Origin: Anthonomus grandis grandis | Taxonomy: Eukaryota; Arthropoda; Insecta; Coleoptera; Curculionidae | Direction: 5' to 3' | DNA: 64,000 bases | Assembly: GCF_022605725.1 (NCBI RefSeq) | Contig: NC_065546.1 | Location: 23,556,227 to 23,620,226 of the forward strand | Part shown: piece by piece, positions 10,801 through 21,539 of the stretch | Numbering within the stretch: the first letter of the stretch is position 1 | Layout: each line of letters starts with the position of its first letter | Notes under the pieces: generated by a model | Databases searched by the model: none | The model's input: only the letters and a program-made list of their open reading frames with translations | What the model was told of the DNA's origin: nothing | Made by a program: the position numbers and the translations under genes

Positions 10801-10993
10801 AACTCAATATATTTTCTCAGCCTGTTTCCAAACAAAATCATAACACTAAAAGTCTTTCATCAGCACATCAATACGATTCCATGAAACCCATCTTAAGTAC
10901 CGAAATTAATAACCAGCCTAGCTTTCAATAAATATCGGGTTACCACTTGAGGACCGTGGGTCGGTGTCGGGCCATATTTTACTTTGCCTGACA
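10801..10993 (-). repeat. 5' LTR of the gypsy element, truncated to 193 bp
   Basis: Direct copy of 8059-8251. It lacks the 59 bp that should form its 3' end and is fused at 10,800 to the reverse transcriptase frame, so no primer binding site remains. Confidence 0.85.
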
Positions 10994-11289
10994 TATTTTA
11001 TTTTAAAAAATGCTTGATATTTTAATAAAGGGGAGCAGTAGTATTGTTTTGTGCCTTCGGAAACAACTGAACAATTTTATGATATTATATTTTGTGAAGT
11101 GATTTTTGCCATTTCTATAATATGTATAAGCATTTGGCATCATTGAATCAGAGATGTTGCAAGCAAACAAACCTGCCCATAGTTCCATGGCATGGTACTT
11201 CTAGCCTTTCAATGTTCTAAGTAAATAATCAGATTTTTTGCTGAATTGGCTTATTCTTCAACAAAAATTAGGGATATTTTTTACAGAAA

Positions 11290-11520
11290 ATTAGATTAAA
11301 CATGGACCCGAAATGAACGCCGTTCGTTCATTCAACTTTTTCTTCAATTTATTAAAAAAATCAGTTTCTAAGGTCTGTACCACCAAGTGGAAAGGTGTGT
11401 TAACGTCGCCTTCTACACTCCTCCATCGTTCCATCTCGCCGGACGTGTTCCCACTCCACGCTAGTGCAATTCACCGTGAGCACCGCGAGGCAGGAGCAGT
11501 GAGTATTTCATTTACAGTTT
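11290..11520 (+). promoter_or_regulatory. GC-richer island, possible host promoter/first exon
   Basis: This stretch is clearly richer in G+C and CpG than its surroundings (CTCCATCGTTCCATCTCGCC, CACCGCGAGGCAGGAGCA) and is followed at 11,497 by GTGAGT, a good splice donor. A 69-codon frame is open here (start 11,313), but it has no recognisable domain. It could be the untranslated first exon of a host gene whose body lies outside the window. The 11,520-11,870 stretch keeps a raised GC content but shows no coding signal. No downstream exon was identified. Confidence 0.25.
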
Positions 11521-12235
11521 AATCGGTGCGCGTTATCATAGTATTTAAAAATGATACGGTAAAAAGTATGTTGGGTTGCAGATTTCGAGTCAGGCGCTTT
11601 GTTTTGACGTTTTACCTGTGTTGTGTGTGAGTTCGACATTTAGCCCATAATTAGTAGGTTTGCATTATCTTAGATCTGCCTAATCTAATCTGTAGCCTAT
11701 AGGCCTAGTGATGTTTTTGGGTGGTTAGGGTGAAGTGACGGTAATACCTATATGTAAGTGAAACGTGGCGTACGTGCGTAATGTTTTGTTTTTGTCTGAG
11801 TTGCGGTTTCGGATTTTAAAGCTTCAAGAGGAATTTAATTATTTTTTGGTGAAATTGGAGGTGTTTTTTAAGTATCTACCTAAACATCGGGTATGTATTT
11901 TATTTTTTTTGCTATGATGAACGTTTTTGCAATGCATTTAAGTTGTAAGTATGTGTACCTAATAGGTTTCAATCAACTAAGATATTTGTATTCAAGTAGA
12001 GCACTTTCATATTTTTACCGCCTAATACCAAGGAAAATAAACAAAATTAGGTCAAGTGTCTAAGTTCAGCATAATTATGAGAGGTTATGTACCAGGCCTT
12101 TATCTCTTCATTTTATTTTCTGTTATGGATATGGCATTATTTTATTTACTTCATGTCAGCTGTGTGCGACAATGTTAGGTTGTGAGGGAATAATTGATTT
12201 AGAAATACCTATATATATTATTATATATATTATAT

Positions 12236-12238
<3 letters not shown>

Positions 12239-12302
<64 letters not shown>
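12239..12302. repeat. (TA)32 microsatellite
   Basis: An uninterrupted alternating TA tract of 64 bp, followed by TAGTATGG. Shorter TA-rich runs precede it from 12,212. Confidence 0.95.
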
Positions 12303-12305
<3 letters not shown>

Positions 12306-12326
12306 TGGATAAATGATCTAATAATA

Positions 12327-12384
12327 ACAAACTTGTTACTTTGTCTTTCGTTAATGGATACGAAAGACAAAGTAACAAGTTTGT
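12327..12384. repeat. Perfect 25-bp inverted repeat (hairpin) with 8-nt loop
   Basis: The left arm 12,327-12,351 (starts ACAAACTTGTTACTTTGT) is exactly complementary to 12,360-12,384, with TAATGGAT between. It lies 24 bp after the (TA)32 tract. It is longer and cleaner than the usual AT-rich palindromes here. A small MITE remnant, a replication-generated inverted duplication or a hairpin RNA are all possible. Confidence 0.9.
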
Positions 12385-13540
12385 TTATTTTCAAAAGAAA
12401 GTACATGACAAAAATTAGCACAAGTTAAAACAGTTTTTGGAATAGGAATCCCTGAAGTCCTAGGACTATAATGTTCGAAATAGTATATTCAATTATGGGA
12501 AACATAAACAAAAAGTCACCATGAGATATATATTATGAGATTTTTATACAGTATATGTGCAAACATGGTTTTTTAGGGCTAACAACAGATGAACAATTTG
12601 ATTCCTAAGTTATTAGACTTTAATGTATCATTGTACTTATTTATGTTGTGTTGAAACCATTTATTAACTACATGGCTCTATTATACCATAGTAGAAACAG
12701 CAAACATTTACTTGAAAAAAACACAACTTCAACAAAAACTTTGTTTTTTGTATTGTTTTTAACTTTATTTGTTATTCACATAAGTAAAAACTCTTATTGG
12801 CTTAACTCCTTGATCTACTGAATCCATTTTTGTTCTACACTTGCACACTTATGATTCATCATAAATTATATAATAAGTATATTATTCAATTTGACAGTTA
12901 CCATTTTAAGTATTTATTAACTACATATGACCTCAAATAGTATTAAATTAGAATTATAATATTTATTGACACATTTTCTTTTGTAATAAGAAACATTTTT
13001 ATTCTAAGGTACTCAGTTGTGAAAGATAACAAGTTGCAGTAAATGTGCAATATTATTCAAGATGTCCATTTTGGAAGTCGAATGATTAGTTGATGTTTCC
13101 TTGTTTCAAAAGTGATGCATTTCAATAAGATAATTCATCATCATTGGACTCAACTCTTAAATATATTTGTTTTACAAAAATATAAATCCATGTCTTAGTA
13201 TAAATTAATATAAATACTACATAATTAGTATAAACAAAAATATTGTGAGAAACAAAATAATGAATAAAAAGCAGGAAAAGTAACCAATTATGCAAATATT
13301 TAACATTATTTTTGGAATATGCTAATGCTACTAATCAAATGTGTCTGTGCCTACAATGTACTTCACCTTAGCTGAAAACCCTTATTAAACCTTATTAATT
13401 TAATTGAAAAACTCACACTGATTAACTGACTTGCAGATTGCCTTTTTGCATAACACTTTAAAGTCTTTAATTAGACAATTACTTTCAATGGCATTGAATT
13501 GTATAAATAATAAATCACAAAAAAGATTATTGTATTTTTC
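12385..13540. other. AT-rich spacer
   Basis: No open frame, terminal repeat or tandem structure recognised. Confidence 0.4.
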
Positions 13541-14495
13541 ATAAAAAATAGAGTGTCACAGGGCACAGTGTTAAGTCCTCTCTTGTTTTTACTTTACATT
13601 AATGATCTATCAAACTGTCAGGATGACTCTAAACTTTTTGCGTATGATACAATCCATTTTATAAAGTATCACCTTGCAGATCCATTGGTTTATGATATCC
13701 TCGAAGTGACTAAGAGGATTGGTTTATATTCAATAAAGTAATCTCAACAGGTCTAAAGCTCAAAGTGAATTTAAAAGTTCACCATTCATCAAAGTAATCC
13801 TATTCTGCCTTTTTAAGGTTTCTTTTTTTCTAAGTTTCTTGAAATTACTTCTGATCTCTCCTTAAATTGGGAACAGCATGTCCTGCAACTAAGTAATAAG
13901 CTTTCCAAGATCATTTTTCTGTTAAGAGCATTATTGGGCTTTGTATCTCTTCCCATTCTTTTAACAGTCTACCATGGGTACATATTTTTCTTCTCATATG
14001 TCATATGGAATATTGAATTAGGAACATAGTCCTCATGCAAAGAAGATTTTGTGACTGCAGAGAAGGTATGTGAGAATTCATCTCTCCTCCATCTCTATAT
14101 CTATATATGTCTAGTCTATATTAAGGAGAACATTCCTCAATCTTCATTGCATAGTTAAACATAATCCCTGATTTCTGCAGGCTCTCCAGCACTTCGAGAG
14201 GTACAGACTATTTTTGCATACATTTCTTTAATGCCTATATTATTACTATAATGCTTATTTGTGTTAAATTCCAATATGTAATAGGGTATGTATAACTTTA
14301 TATTTAACTGTGTTTTTATGTTTTACAATGAATTTTAACCACATATTATGTGAGTATTCCAATATATAATAGTTTGGTGATGTTATTTAAAAAAAAATTT
14401 ATGTACTTAATATGTGTAACATGAAATTATATGATTATCTATGGTGTACAATTTTATGTATTGATCCTAATAAATATTCGATTAGATTAGATATT
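13541..14495 (+). pseudogene. Non-LTR retrotransposon (jockey/CR1-like) 3' fragment
   Basis: The frame reads RVSQGTVLSPLLFLLYINDL and then LFAYDT. These correspond to the PQG and FADD motifs of LINE reverse transcriptases, but the second catalytic position is changed (FAYD instead of FADD). After frameshifts it continues with ITSDLSLNWEQHV and LSKIIFLLRALLGFVSLP, typical of the thumb/C-terminal region. The 3' end near 14,490 is AATAAATATTCGATTAGATT, a CR1/jockey-like tail. It is 5' truncated and inactive. Confidence 0.8.
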
Positions 14496-15236
14496 CAAGA
14501 GATTATAATTTGGTGCTGTTTTGATTAAATTTAATTACATGAGTATATAAAATATTTTATATATCTTATCTGTAATCAAGTTGGGTACAAGCAGTTTTTA
14601 TTAAGAATAATTTTGAGTATGTATCTTTGTATTCAAATAAATTTGTCAAATTCATTATTATAAAATCTACCACAACAATATTCTAAAAAAAAACAATTAT
14701 TAATATGTTTATTGTTTTATCATGGTTATAAAGTAGAGAAAACTATTTTTTAGTATTATTTACATATTTAAAATCTTATTTAGAGTTAAATAAAAAATGC
14801 TCTGAATCATAAATTTTAAAATGAAAAATTCTTTTACTTTGTATCTTGTATTTGGTAGAGATATGAGAAAAAGGTCCAATATTACATTTATTTAAGATAA
14901 AATAATTTTTCATTCATTTAACATTAATGACAGGATTATTATAGCTAATGGAATAACTTTTTGTTTGTTTGTTTTTGTCTTTTCGTTTGTTTAAAAGGAA
15001 AATTTTTTAAAAACAAGATCTAGGTTTGCTAGGGAAGGGTGAAGGGAGGGTTTCTAATTCTCGAACTAGCAAAGGTTGACAATTATTACAACTGGATTAA
15101 ATTTGGTATTTTCATTTCTAGCCTATTGCTAAAACGAGCAATATTTTTTATTCTAATTTTAGACAATGTCTGTATTCTATGTCCCCGTTACTAAAGCAAG
15201 TAAAGTTACAGGTTAGTTTTGGCAGTGATACCTCTG
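14496..15236. other. AT-rich spacer
   Basis: Nothing coding recognised. The last bases (TTAA at 15,237) form the target site of the following piggyBac. Confidence 0.4.
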
Positions 15237-17640
15237 TTAACCCTTTGTGGCCTGAATTATTTCGTGTTTTTTTGAAAGTAATATTTTAAAGTTTTTTTAG
15301 GAAATACTATTTAAAGGGATAAATAAAATGAAATTATGACTCAAAAAATAAGTTTTATTATATAGAGAAAAGAAAAAGATGTGGTTCCACTATGGAACCA
15401 CTAGGAATGTACATGAATGCATTATTTTTTATGAAATGCGTGAAAACAATTGGATTTATCAGACAAAGTCCAACTTGACACATACTGCAAAACCACCTAG
15501 TGGTCCACACTATGTGGTTTTGACCTAGTACTGCAATGTGCACAACAAACCTTCGGACCATGAATGGGTAAATGTGCAACTTTATCGTATCTTACCTCTG
15601 ACGGCACTATTACTTTAAATTTATTTATGGGTGGATCTGAACTTCTTCTGCCTCTTTGTGGAGTTTCTGGATCTGCTCCTATAAGGCCACAAGCCACAGC
15701 AAAGCGAAACTCTTTTAAAGTAATAGATTTGCACAAATTTTATATTTTTGCGCACGATTTTTAAAAATAATGTATGCATTGACAGTGGTAAGGTCTAAAA
15801 AGTTCCAAAAAAGACGGTGCCACCACTTTCTAGACTTGCGGTCAATTCTATACGTAGCAATATGCATATCTGATTTATCAACATAATTCATATGTACGTT
15901 ATAATCTTTAACTAATTGTAAACAGGAAAATTCTTTCGAGGTTCCATCTTTTTGTTTTCTTGAAATAGTGGTAACATCGTCGGGATTATGAAAATTACTT
16001 AAAAATCTTACTGATTTTGAATCCATCCATTTGAGATAGATATGCCCTTGTTTGTAATTCTCCAATCCGAATCTCCTCTCTTCATAACCTTGTCCTCTTT
16101 TAAATCTTTTGGTTCCAGTTTTCTTCCCTTTCTAATGGTTCCGCAGGCGTAAATCTTATTGCTGAGTAAATCTTTTTGTAGTTGGATATCATTAAAATAA
16201 TTGTCAAAAAAAATCCTGTGATAGTTTCTCATTAAAGAACGGGTCAAGTCTTTGACAACTCTTGAGCCTAGATTCCTCTCAACAGTATCAATTTTACCAG
16301 TATAAACTTGGAATTGTGACACAAAAGCCGATTCATCGGCTCTTATCCAAATTTTGTATCCTCGCTTTATAGGTTTCATTGGTAAGTATTGGCGAAAACT
16401 AATCCGTCCTTTAAATTTTACCATTGATTTGTCTACTGTTTGATTTTCTTGTGGCTTGTAAGAGTTTAAAAATGTATGCGACAATGTTTCTAGTAAAGGT
16501 CTAATTTTGTACAGCTTATCATATCCAGGTTCGTTTTTTTTGGTTGAATGGAATTATCATTCATGTGGAGGTGTCCGAGAAGCCAACTAAAGCGGTCACG
16601 TGACATAGCCGACGATATAAAAGGATCTCTCATTTGCATTTTTGAAGACCAATAGTCCTTGTAACTGGGTTTCTTTGTTAGTCCCATTATTAAATTTATT
16701 CCCAGAAAACACTTAATTTCTTCAAAAATTGTAGGAATAAAACGGTTATTATTAGTCACCTGTGTTGCATATAAATTTGTTTCAAATGCAATTTTTTCTA
16801 TAAGCTCTTTTGTAAACAAATAGAAAAATATATCAATAGGTGATTCTGCATCTTCGGGGATATTTGGTCCACTGGTTTGTTCAAAACTGCGGGATATTAG
16901 CCTGTTCTCAATTACTAGTCCACTGGTGTATAAATGTTGATAAGGGAAGTTCATCCTCCATCACTCCATGGACTATGACTCCTGTCATAGTCCAAACTTT
17001 CTCCGTTGGTTGGCAATGGCGAGTCAAGCATATTTTCTTGCAAGTCTTCTTGAATTGGATTCAACTCATCTGCGTCAACTGCATCGATTTCATCCTGTGA
17101 TGGTGCCTCTGAAGTGATGGAACCCGAATCGGACGGGATCTCATCCAACATAGTAAATGCCAAGTCAGAGGTCATGTTTCCCAAATTCGAATAATAATTT
17201 CCTAAAAATAAGAAAAGTACCCAATTGATATATTATTATGGCCTAGTGGACACAAATGGAACCACATTCATTTTAATAAGAAATTATACTTCTATAATAA
17301 AAAAACCATAATTATTTTCACAAAAACCTACACTAAAACTAATATTTAAAAAAATAAAACAAAAAACTTACGTGACATGATGTTTTTTCTTTAAAACTCA
17401 TGCATAAGTAAACACGTGTAAAAAGAGTTATGCGAGACTGACAGACAACTTATCACAAAACACCGACAAACAAATAAACAGATCGCGCGGCATTTGAAAT
17501 AGAGTGGGGAGGTGACGCGTAGCCGATCGAGAGTTCTAGCCGTGACACTGGTTTCGTGGCGTCAAAATTGAAGCCGAGATTTGGTGGCGCACGCCGTACA
17601 GTGGAACGACTAAGTGGAGATACCGCGGGACCTAATATTT
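15237..17640 (-). mobile_element. Decayed piggyBac element, left terminus preserved
   Basis: TTAA at 15,237-15,240 is followed by CCCTTTGTGGCCTG, a piggyBac-type terminus. The transposase gene at 15,358-17,378 (minus) fills the element. Beyond its start, 17,400-17,640 is GC-rich and partly repeated in inverted orientation at 19,020-19,160. I found no matching right terminus with TTAA, so the right end is lost or strongly diverged, and the end coordinate is approximate. Confidence 0.7.
15358..17378 (-). pseudogene. piggyBac transposase, spliced, with at least four frameshifts
   Basis: The start ATGTCAC lies at 17,378, followed by donor GTAAGT. Intron 17,371-17,202 ends TTTTTAG, and splicing yields MSRNYYSNLG. 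An acidic N-terminus follows (17,184-16,951), then the dimerisation/catalytic region: ETNLYATQ, GLTKKPSYKDYWS, VDKSMVKFKGR (first Asp), FFDNYF (second Asp) and YVDKSDMH (last two Asp, matching D447/D450 of the moth piggyBac). The end is a Cys-rich domain beginning CCAHCSTRSK. Frame breaks occur near 16,530 (in an A8 run), 16,030, 15,730 and 15,500. In the family the enzyme excises the element precisely from TTAA sites. This copy is inactive. Confidence 0.88.
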
Positions 17641-17649
17641 TACATTTTA

Positions 17650-18303
17650 GTGCGGGTATACACGATCCGGTTTCAACGGATGCGGTAGAAACGGATGCGT
17701 TTCTACCGCATAGGATATACGCGATACACACTGCGTTAAAAACGGATAGGTATTAAAAAAAATTCAAAAATTTGATTGCTTCGAGACTTTCATCGGGAAA
17801 TAATGTTTTCATTGCAAGATTCTTCATCAAGAATTATTTGTGGTCTTGAAGCAAAAGATTTTTTGCGAGAGTCAGTATAACGTGAAAACATTGAAGGCAT
17901 CCATATTTTGAAAGTGGTGTAGAAAAAAATCGACAAATTTCATACAAATATTCGGCAGTATCATAATAAGTTTTTTAATTATTACAGAATGTCTAAAAAA
18001 TCATTTGGCGAATTGTTGACTGTGTTAAAACAAGATATATAATGTAATAATTTGGGTGAAAATAACTAAAAACGCGCGTTACAACCGGAACGTATATCGC
18101 GATACATTGAAGTACGTGTGTTGCCCAGGATGATCCGGTTATCCGGCGCGCGGTCTTGCCGCAGCAAGCTGCGGCGCTGATCCGTCGATCCGGCATTGAC
18201 GCATCCATGTATCGTCTTCTATTAAAACCTATGTGTTGTCGTGACGATCCGGCGCCGGACTGTTTTCGCCGGACCGTTCATACCGGATCGTGTATACCCG
18301 GCC
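17650..18303. mobile_element. PIF/Harbinger-type MITE, 654 bp, TTA target duplication
   Basis: The left terminus GTGCGGGTATACACGATCCG and the right terminus (reverse complement GGCCGGGTATACACGATCCG) form ~22-bp terminal repeats with two mismatches near the tip. TTA flanks both sides (17,647-17,649 and 18,304-18,306), the 3-bp duplication expected for PIF/Harbinger. The interior is rich in short CCGG-containing inverted motifs near both ends. It encodes nothing, so it would rely on a transposase elsewhere. Confidence 0.82.
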
Positions 18304-19337
18304 TTACAAGATAATATATTTTTTTTATTATTACGTATTTTTAGGTATATGATAAATGTTTTAAATATTTTTTATTATTTATTTTATTGGAAAAATATAC
18401 ATAAACGGTGTTTCAAATTCGTCTACCCTCAAAATACGAAAATGGATAATTTACCCCAAAGTTGCACATTATTTACTTGTAGAAGAATATGCCATATAAA
18501 AAATATATATATTATATTTTATGTAGTTTTGAAGATTATTGAAAAAAAAAATTTTTTCAAAAACTTATTCTTGACACTTTTGTGGGTTATCTTGGTTGCT
18601 ATGGGAAAGTTTTTGCATTGCTGTATTACTTTTTCGTAAAAATGTTAATGCCGAAAACAAAATTAGGTAGGTATCTACGCCAAACTTTTGTTGCTTATTT
18701 AAAAAATCGAAAATTTGTATGATTCCAGAGATAATTAAAAAAAAGCAAAAAAAAAATTTTAAATCCATTTTAATTTTTTCTGAGCTTAAACAGGAATGCA
18801 GCAAGAGGTAGGCATCATTCTAAATAAAATTAAGATTGTAAAATGTAAGTTAAAAATAAAATTGTAAATTTACCCACCTAATTTAAATACCGAATTTGTA
18901 TTCTTTTTAAAACTCAAAGCGAGTATCAAAATAGTTTGGCAGTTTAAAATTTTAAATGCGTAATCTTACTATAAACTACAATAATAACTGCAGTAAAATA
19001 TTATTTCGAATCAACGCAAAATATGTGCCCCAGCGCGGAATTTTTGCCATCGCGATGCGGTCGTCGCCTCGCATGATTTCGGCTTCTGTTGTGAGGTATC
19101 GATGGAAGCGGGGATAAGTGTCCAGGCTAGAACTATCGATCGGCTACGGGTGACGCCGAAGCGTTGATTGAATATTTGGGAAGATACGCAATCCTGTGTT
19201 AAAAAGTGTACCCGGTCGACTATCGGATTGCCGTTCAGTTTCGTGCACCGTGTGGTGCTGCCGCAAAGCGTCAAATCTAGGAACGATTTATTTTAGCTGC
19301 GTGGACCTGGCTTTTGGCTTCTTTGAGTCAGGTTTTC
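18304..19337. repeat. Mixed repeat fragments
   Basis: 18,569-18,660 (TTGACACTTTTGTGGGTTAT and onward) is a diverged copy of the terminal region seen at 45,012 and, inverted, at 46,862. 19,020-19,160 partly repeats 17,510-17,640 in inverted orientation (TAGCCGATCGA and AGTTCTAGCC blocks). GCGTTGATTGAATATTTGGG at 19,163 recurs inverted near 23,660. No ORF of interest. The rest is AT-rich. Confidence 0.55.
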
Positions 19338-20406
19338 AACGACGATGGAATCTCCGGTTACGCGGCCGTGTTGGATATTTTTTTAAGATATGGGATGATG
19401 CTGCCAACTATGTTTTTATTATTTTTTTTGAACATACAACACAGTGTCATTTATGTAGTGGTCAAGTGATAAGTGATATACTTAAGGGTGGAGGCATATT
19501 GAAATTTCTTAAAAGTTAAATTTTATAAACAAATAATTACTTACCAAAATATGTTTTTGAGACAAAAATTAATACAAAAATATATATAAAAAGCTATTTT
19601 TACAAAATTACCAAAAAAGTTTAATACAAGTTATAATTCCAACAAACATTATGTTTCCTTCATTTTGTGTTCAAGAGGGTCAAGTTTTTAAATAAAAAGC
19701 CCGTTGCACTTAATTAACTAAAAACTAATATACAAAAAATATGTGGAACAAATTTTAAGATATAAGTAGGTTTCACGTAAATATTATAAGGAATAATTTA
19801 AATAATTCATAAGACTTAATACCGATGGTAATATAACTTCTTGATCAATAATTTTTTGTAAAAAGTAACCCATTTTGTCATGTGATTCAATATCTGAAAA
19901 ATTGTGCAGCTTAGTGAGATCTGTAAAGTAAGGGGTTGTGAGTGAGGATGTTAATAGAAATAGAAAATAGGCCACATTTTAAGTTTTAAGCGACACAGGA
20001 AAATTCTCAATTACCAGTTGTTACAACTATACCTAAAACTATAAAAAGATACCTAGTAACAAAAAAAAAACATTTTGTTTAAAGACCCCGCATCACGGTT
20101 ATACAGGACGTCAATAGAGATGGTCAATTAGAGGAAAGTTGAGCAATATAGTGTCCTTTTATAATAAAATCTAAATACTTCCTAAATTTTGCAAAAAACT
20201 GAAATTTGGCAAAATCATTTTATTTTTTTTCTGGCGTTATTTCAAAATATATGACAAAAGTATTTATTAAATGAATAAATTATTGGGACCACTTTTTCTT
20301 GCCTATACGATGACACCTTTAAATTTAAAATACGACATTCTGTCTTTAAAGAGCCATTATCAACTTTGTTTTTCTTTGTCGGCGCTATATTGACCATTTG
20401 CAGTTT
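19338..20406 (+). repeat. Tandem unit 1 of an unidentified ~1.08 kb repeat
   Basis: Begins AACGACGATGGAATCTCCGG and is followed head-to-tail by a second diverged copy at 20,407. Shared landmarks include GTGGTCAAGTGAT-like text near the start, AGGTAGGTTTCACGTAAATA-like text, GAAAATAGGCCACATTTTAA and TATACAGGA in the middle, and ATCAACTTTGTTTTTCTTG near the end. No ORF longer than about 100 codons that recurs in both units. Family unknown. Confidence 0.75.
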
Positions 20407-21508
20407 AACGACGCGGGAATCTTTGGGCGCCCGGCCGTTTTGTTATTTTTTTAAGACAAGGGCGATGATGATAACAGCGCTTTTATTTATTTTGTTATTG
20501 CCGATATTTAAATGTGCTGTGATCTCGCATAAATAACTAGATAAATGTGGTGGTCAAGTAATGTATTGGAAGGTGCTATCTCTTACAACTTAAATTTTAT
20601 TAACAAATAATAAATTACTTACCAAAATCCTTTTTTGAGACAAAAATAAATAAATAAAAACAAAAGAAAAATTCAATAAGCTTTTATTTATTAATTAGAA
20701 AATTAACAAAAATATTAAATAAAGGTGATGATATAGGTAGGTTTCACGTAAATATAAAGAGTAAATTAAATAATTAAAGATTTAATATCTATATACGATA
20801 CTATAGTTTTTTAGAGTGAATAATTTATTGCAAAAAGTAGCCCGTAATATGATTTTTGACAATACGGGTTTGTGAAACCAGCCAATATCTCAAAAACTGT
20901 GTAGGGTAGTGAGATCTGTGAAGTACACTTTTTTTGGACAAAAATATTGAAAAATAGATACCTTTAACTGAAATTAATATAAAAATAAAATCGCAAAATT
21001 TAAAAGGTTTTGAATAAGGGTGTAACAACACTATAAAATATAGAAAATAGGCCACATTTTAATTTGCAATACAGGCAAACACTTAATTACTAATTCTTAA
21101 AACTAGAAAAAGTTAATAAGAAAAAAAACAAATATTTTGTTTAACAGTATGAACGGTCTCATCGCGATTATACAGGATGTCCAAAATAAGGATGAGCAGT
21201 AAATGGTTTAATTAGGCGAAAGTTGCGCAATATAAATGCAATGATTGAATAAATGCAATCTAAAAATTGGAAAAATGCCAAATACTTCCTAATAATCAGG
21301 AAAAAGGTGAAATTTGGCAAAATGGTTTTTTTATTTTTTTCTGGCGTTATTTGAAAATATAAAATAAAATCATTTATACATTGTTGTAAACACTTTCTCT
21401 TATTTACAAGTTAACATCTTTAACTTTTAAATACGACGTTCCTTCTTTAGAGAGTCATAATCAACTTTGTTTCTTCTTGTCGACGCCATGTTGGCCACTT
21501 GCAGTTTT
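20407..21508 (+). repeat. Tandem unit 2 of the ~1.08 kb repeat
   Basis: Begins AACGACGCGGGAATC and ends GCCACTTGCAGTTTT near 21,508, with the same landmark order as unit 1 and substantial divergence. The GCAGTTT just before each unit marks the junction. A further copy of only the first ~350 bp occurs at 50,650-51,000. Confidence 0.75.
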
Positions 21509-21539
21509 GAATAACCCTTTTAATTACTTTATCAACGAG

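Larger units (their letters stand above)
8000..10993 (-). mobile_element. Internally deleted gypsy-type LTR retrotransposon with 5-bp target duplication
   Basis: The coding strand is minus. The direct repeats at 8000-8251 and 10,801-10,993 are LTRs, starting TGTCAGGC on the minus strand. TATTT flanks the element on both sides (7995-7999 and 10,994-10,998). Between the LTRs only partial reverse transcriptase, scraps of RNase H and most of an integrase remain. Gag, protease and the tRNA primer site are gone because the 5' LTR is fused directly to the reverse transcriptase at 10,800/10,801. It is a non-autonomous deletion derivative about 3 kb long. No env-like frame was seen. Confidence 0.88.
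7426..11222 (+). mobile_element. Second TAGAACATTG-element part, split by a gypsy retrotransposon
   Basis: 7426-7999 and 10,994-11,222 together match the right half of the full copy at 26,775-27,920, including ATTTATCATGTAAATATTTG, AAGCATTTGGCATCATTG and the terminal repeat ending at 11,222. The gypsy element at 8000-10,993 interrupts it. The 7440-7630 part is shared with the copy near 50,290-50,480. On the minus strand it reads RGTVLLQRK-like then GCSNCEGVAGFLQVI in both copies, so it may be a leftover of the parental transposase. P-like (THAP9) transposases have a comparable stretch, but this assignment is tentative. Confidence 0.6.

Noticed and set aside
12230..12421. Minus-strand frame with a long Ile-Tyr repeat
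   Set aside because: It is a translation of the (TA)32 microsatellite.
15564..17756. Plus-strand frames 15,564-15,764, 16,840-17,100 and 17,556-17,756
   Set aside because: The first two are shadows of the piggyBac transposase. The third spans the MITE junction and reads through its terminal repeat, so it is not a gene.
19196..19519. 107-codon plus-strand frame
   Set aside because: It runs from repeat fragments into tandem unit 1, is not open in unit 2, and has no recognisable motif.
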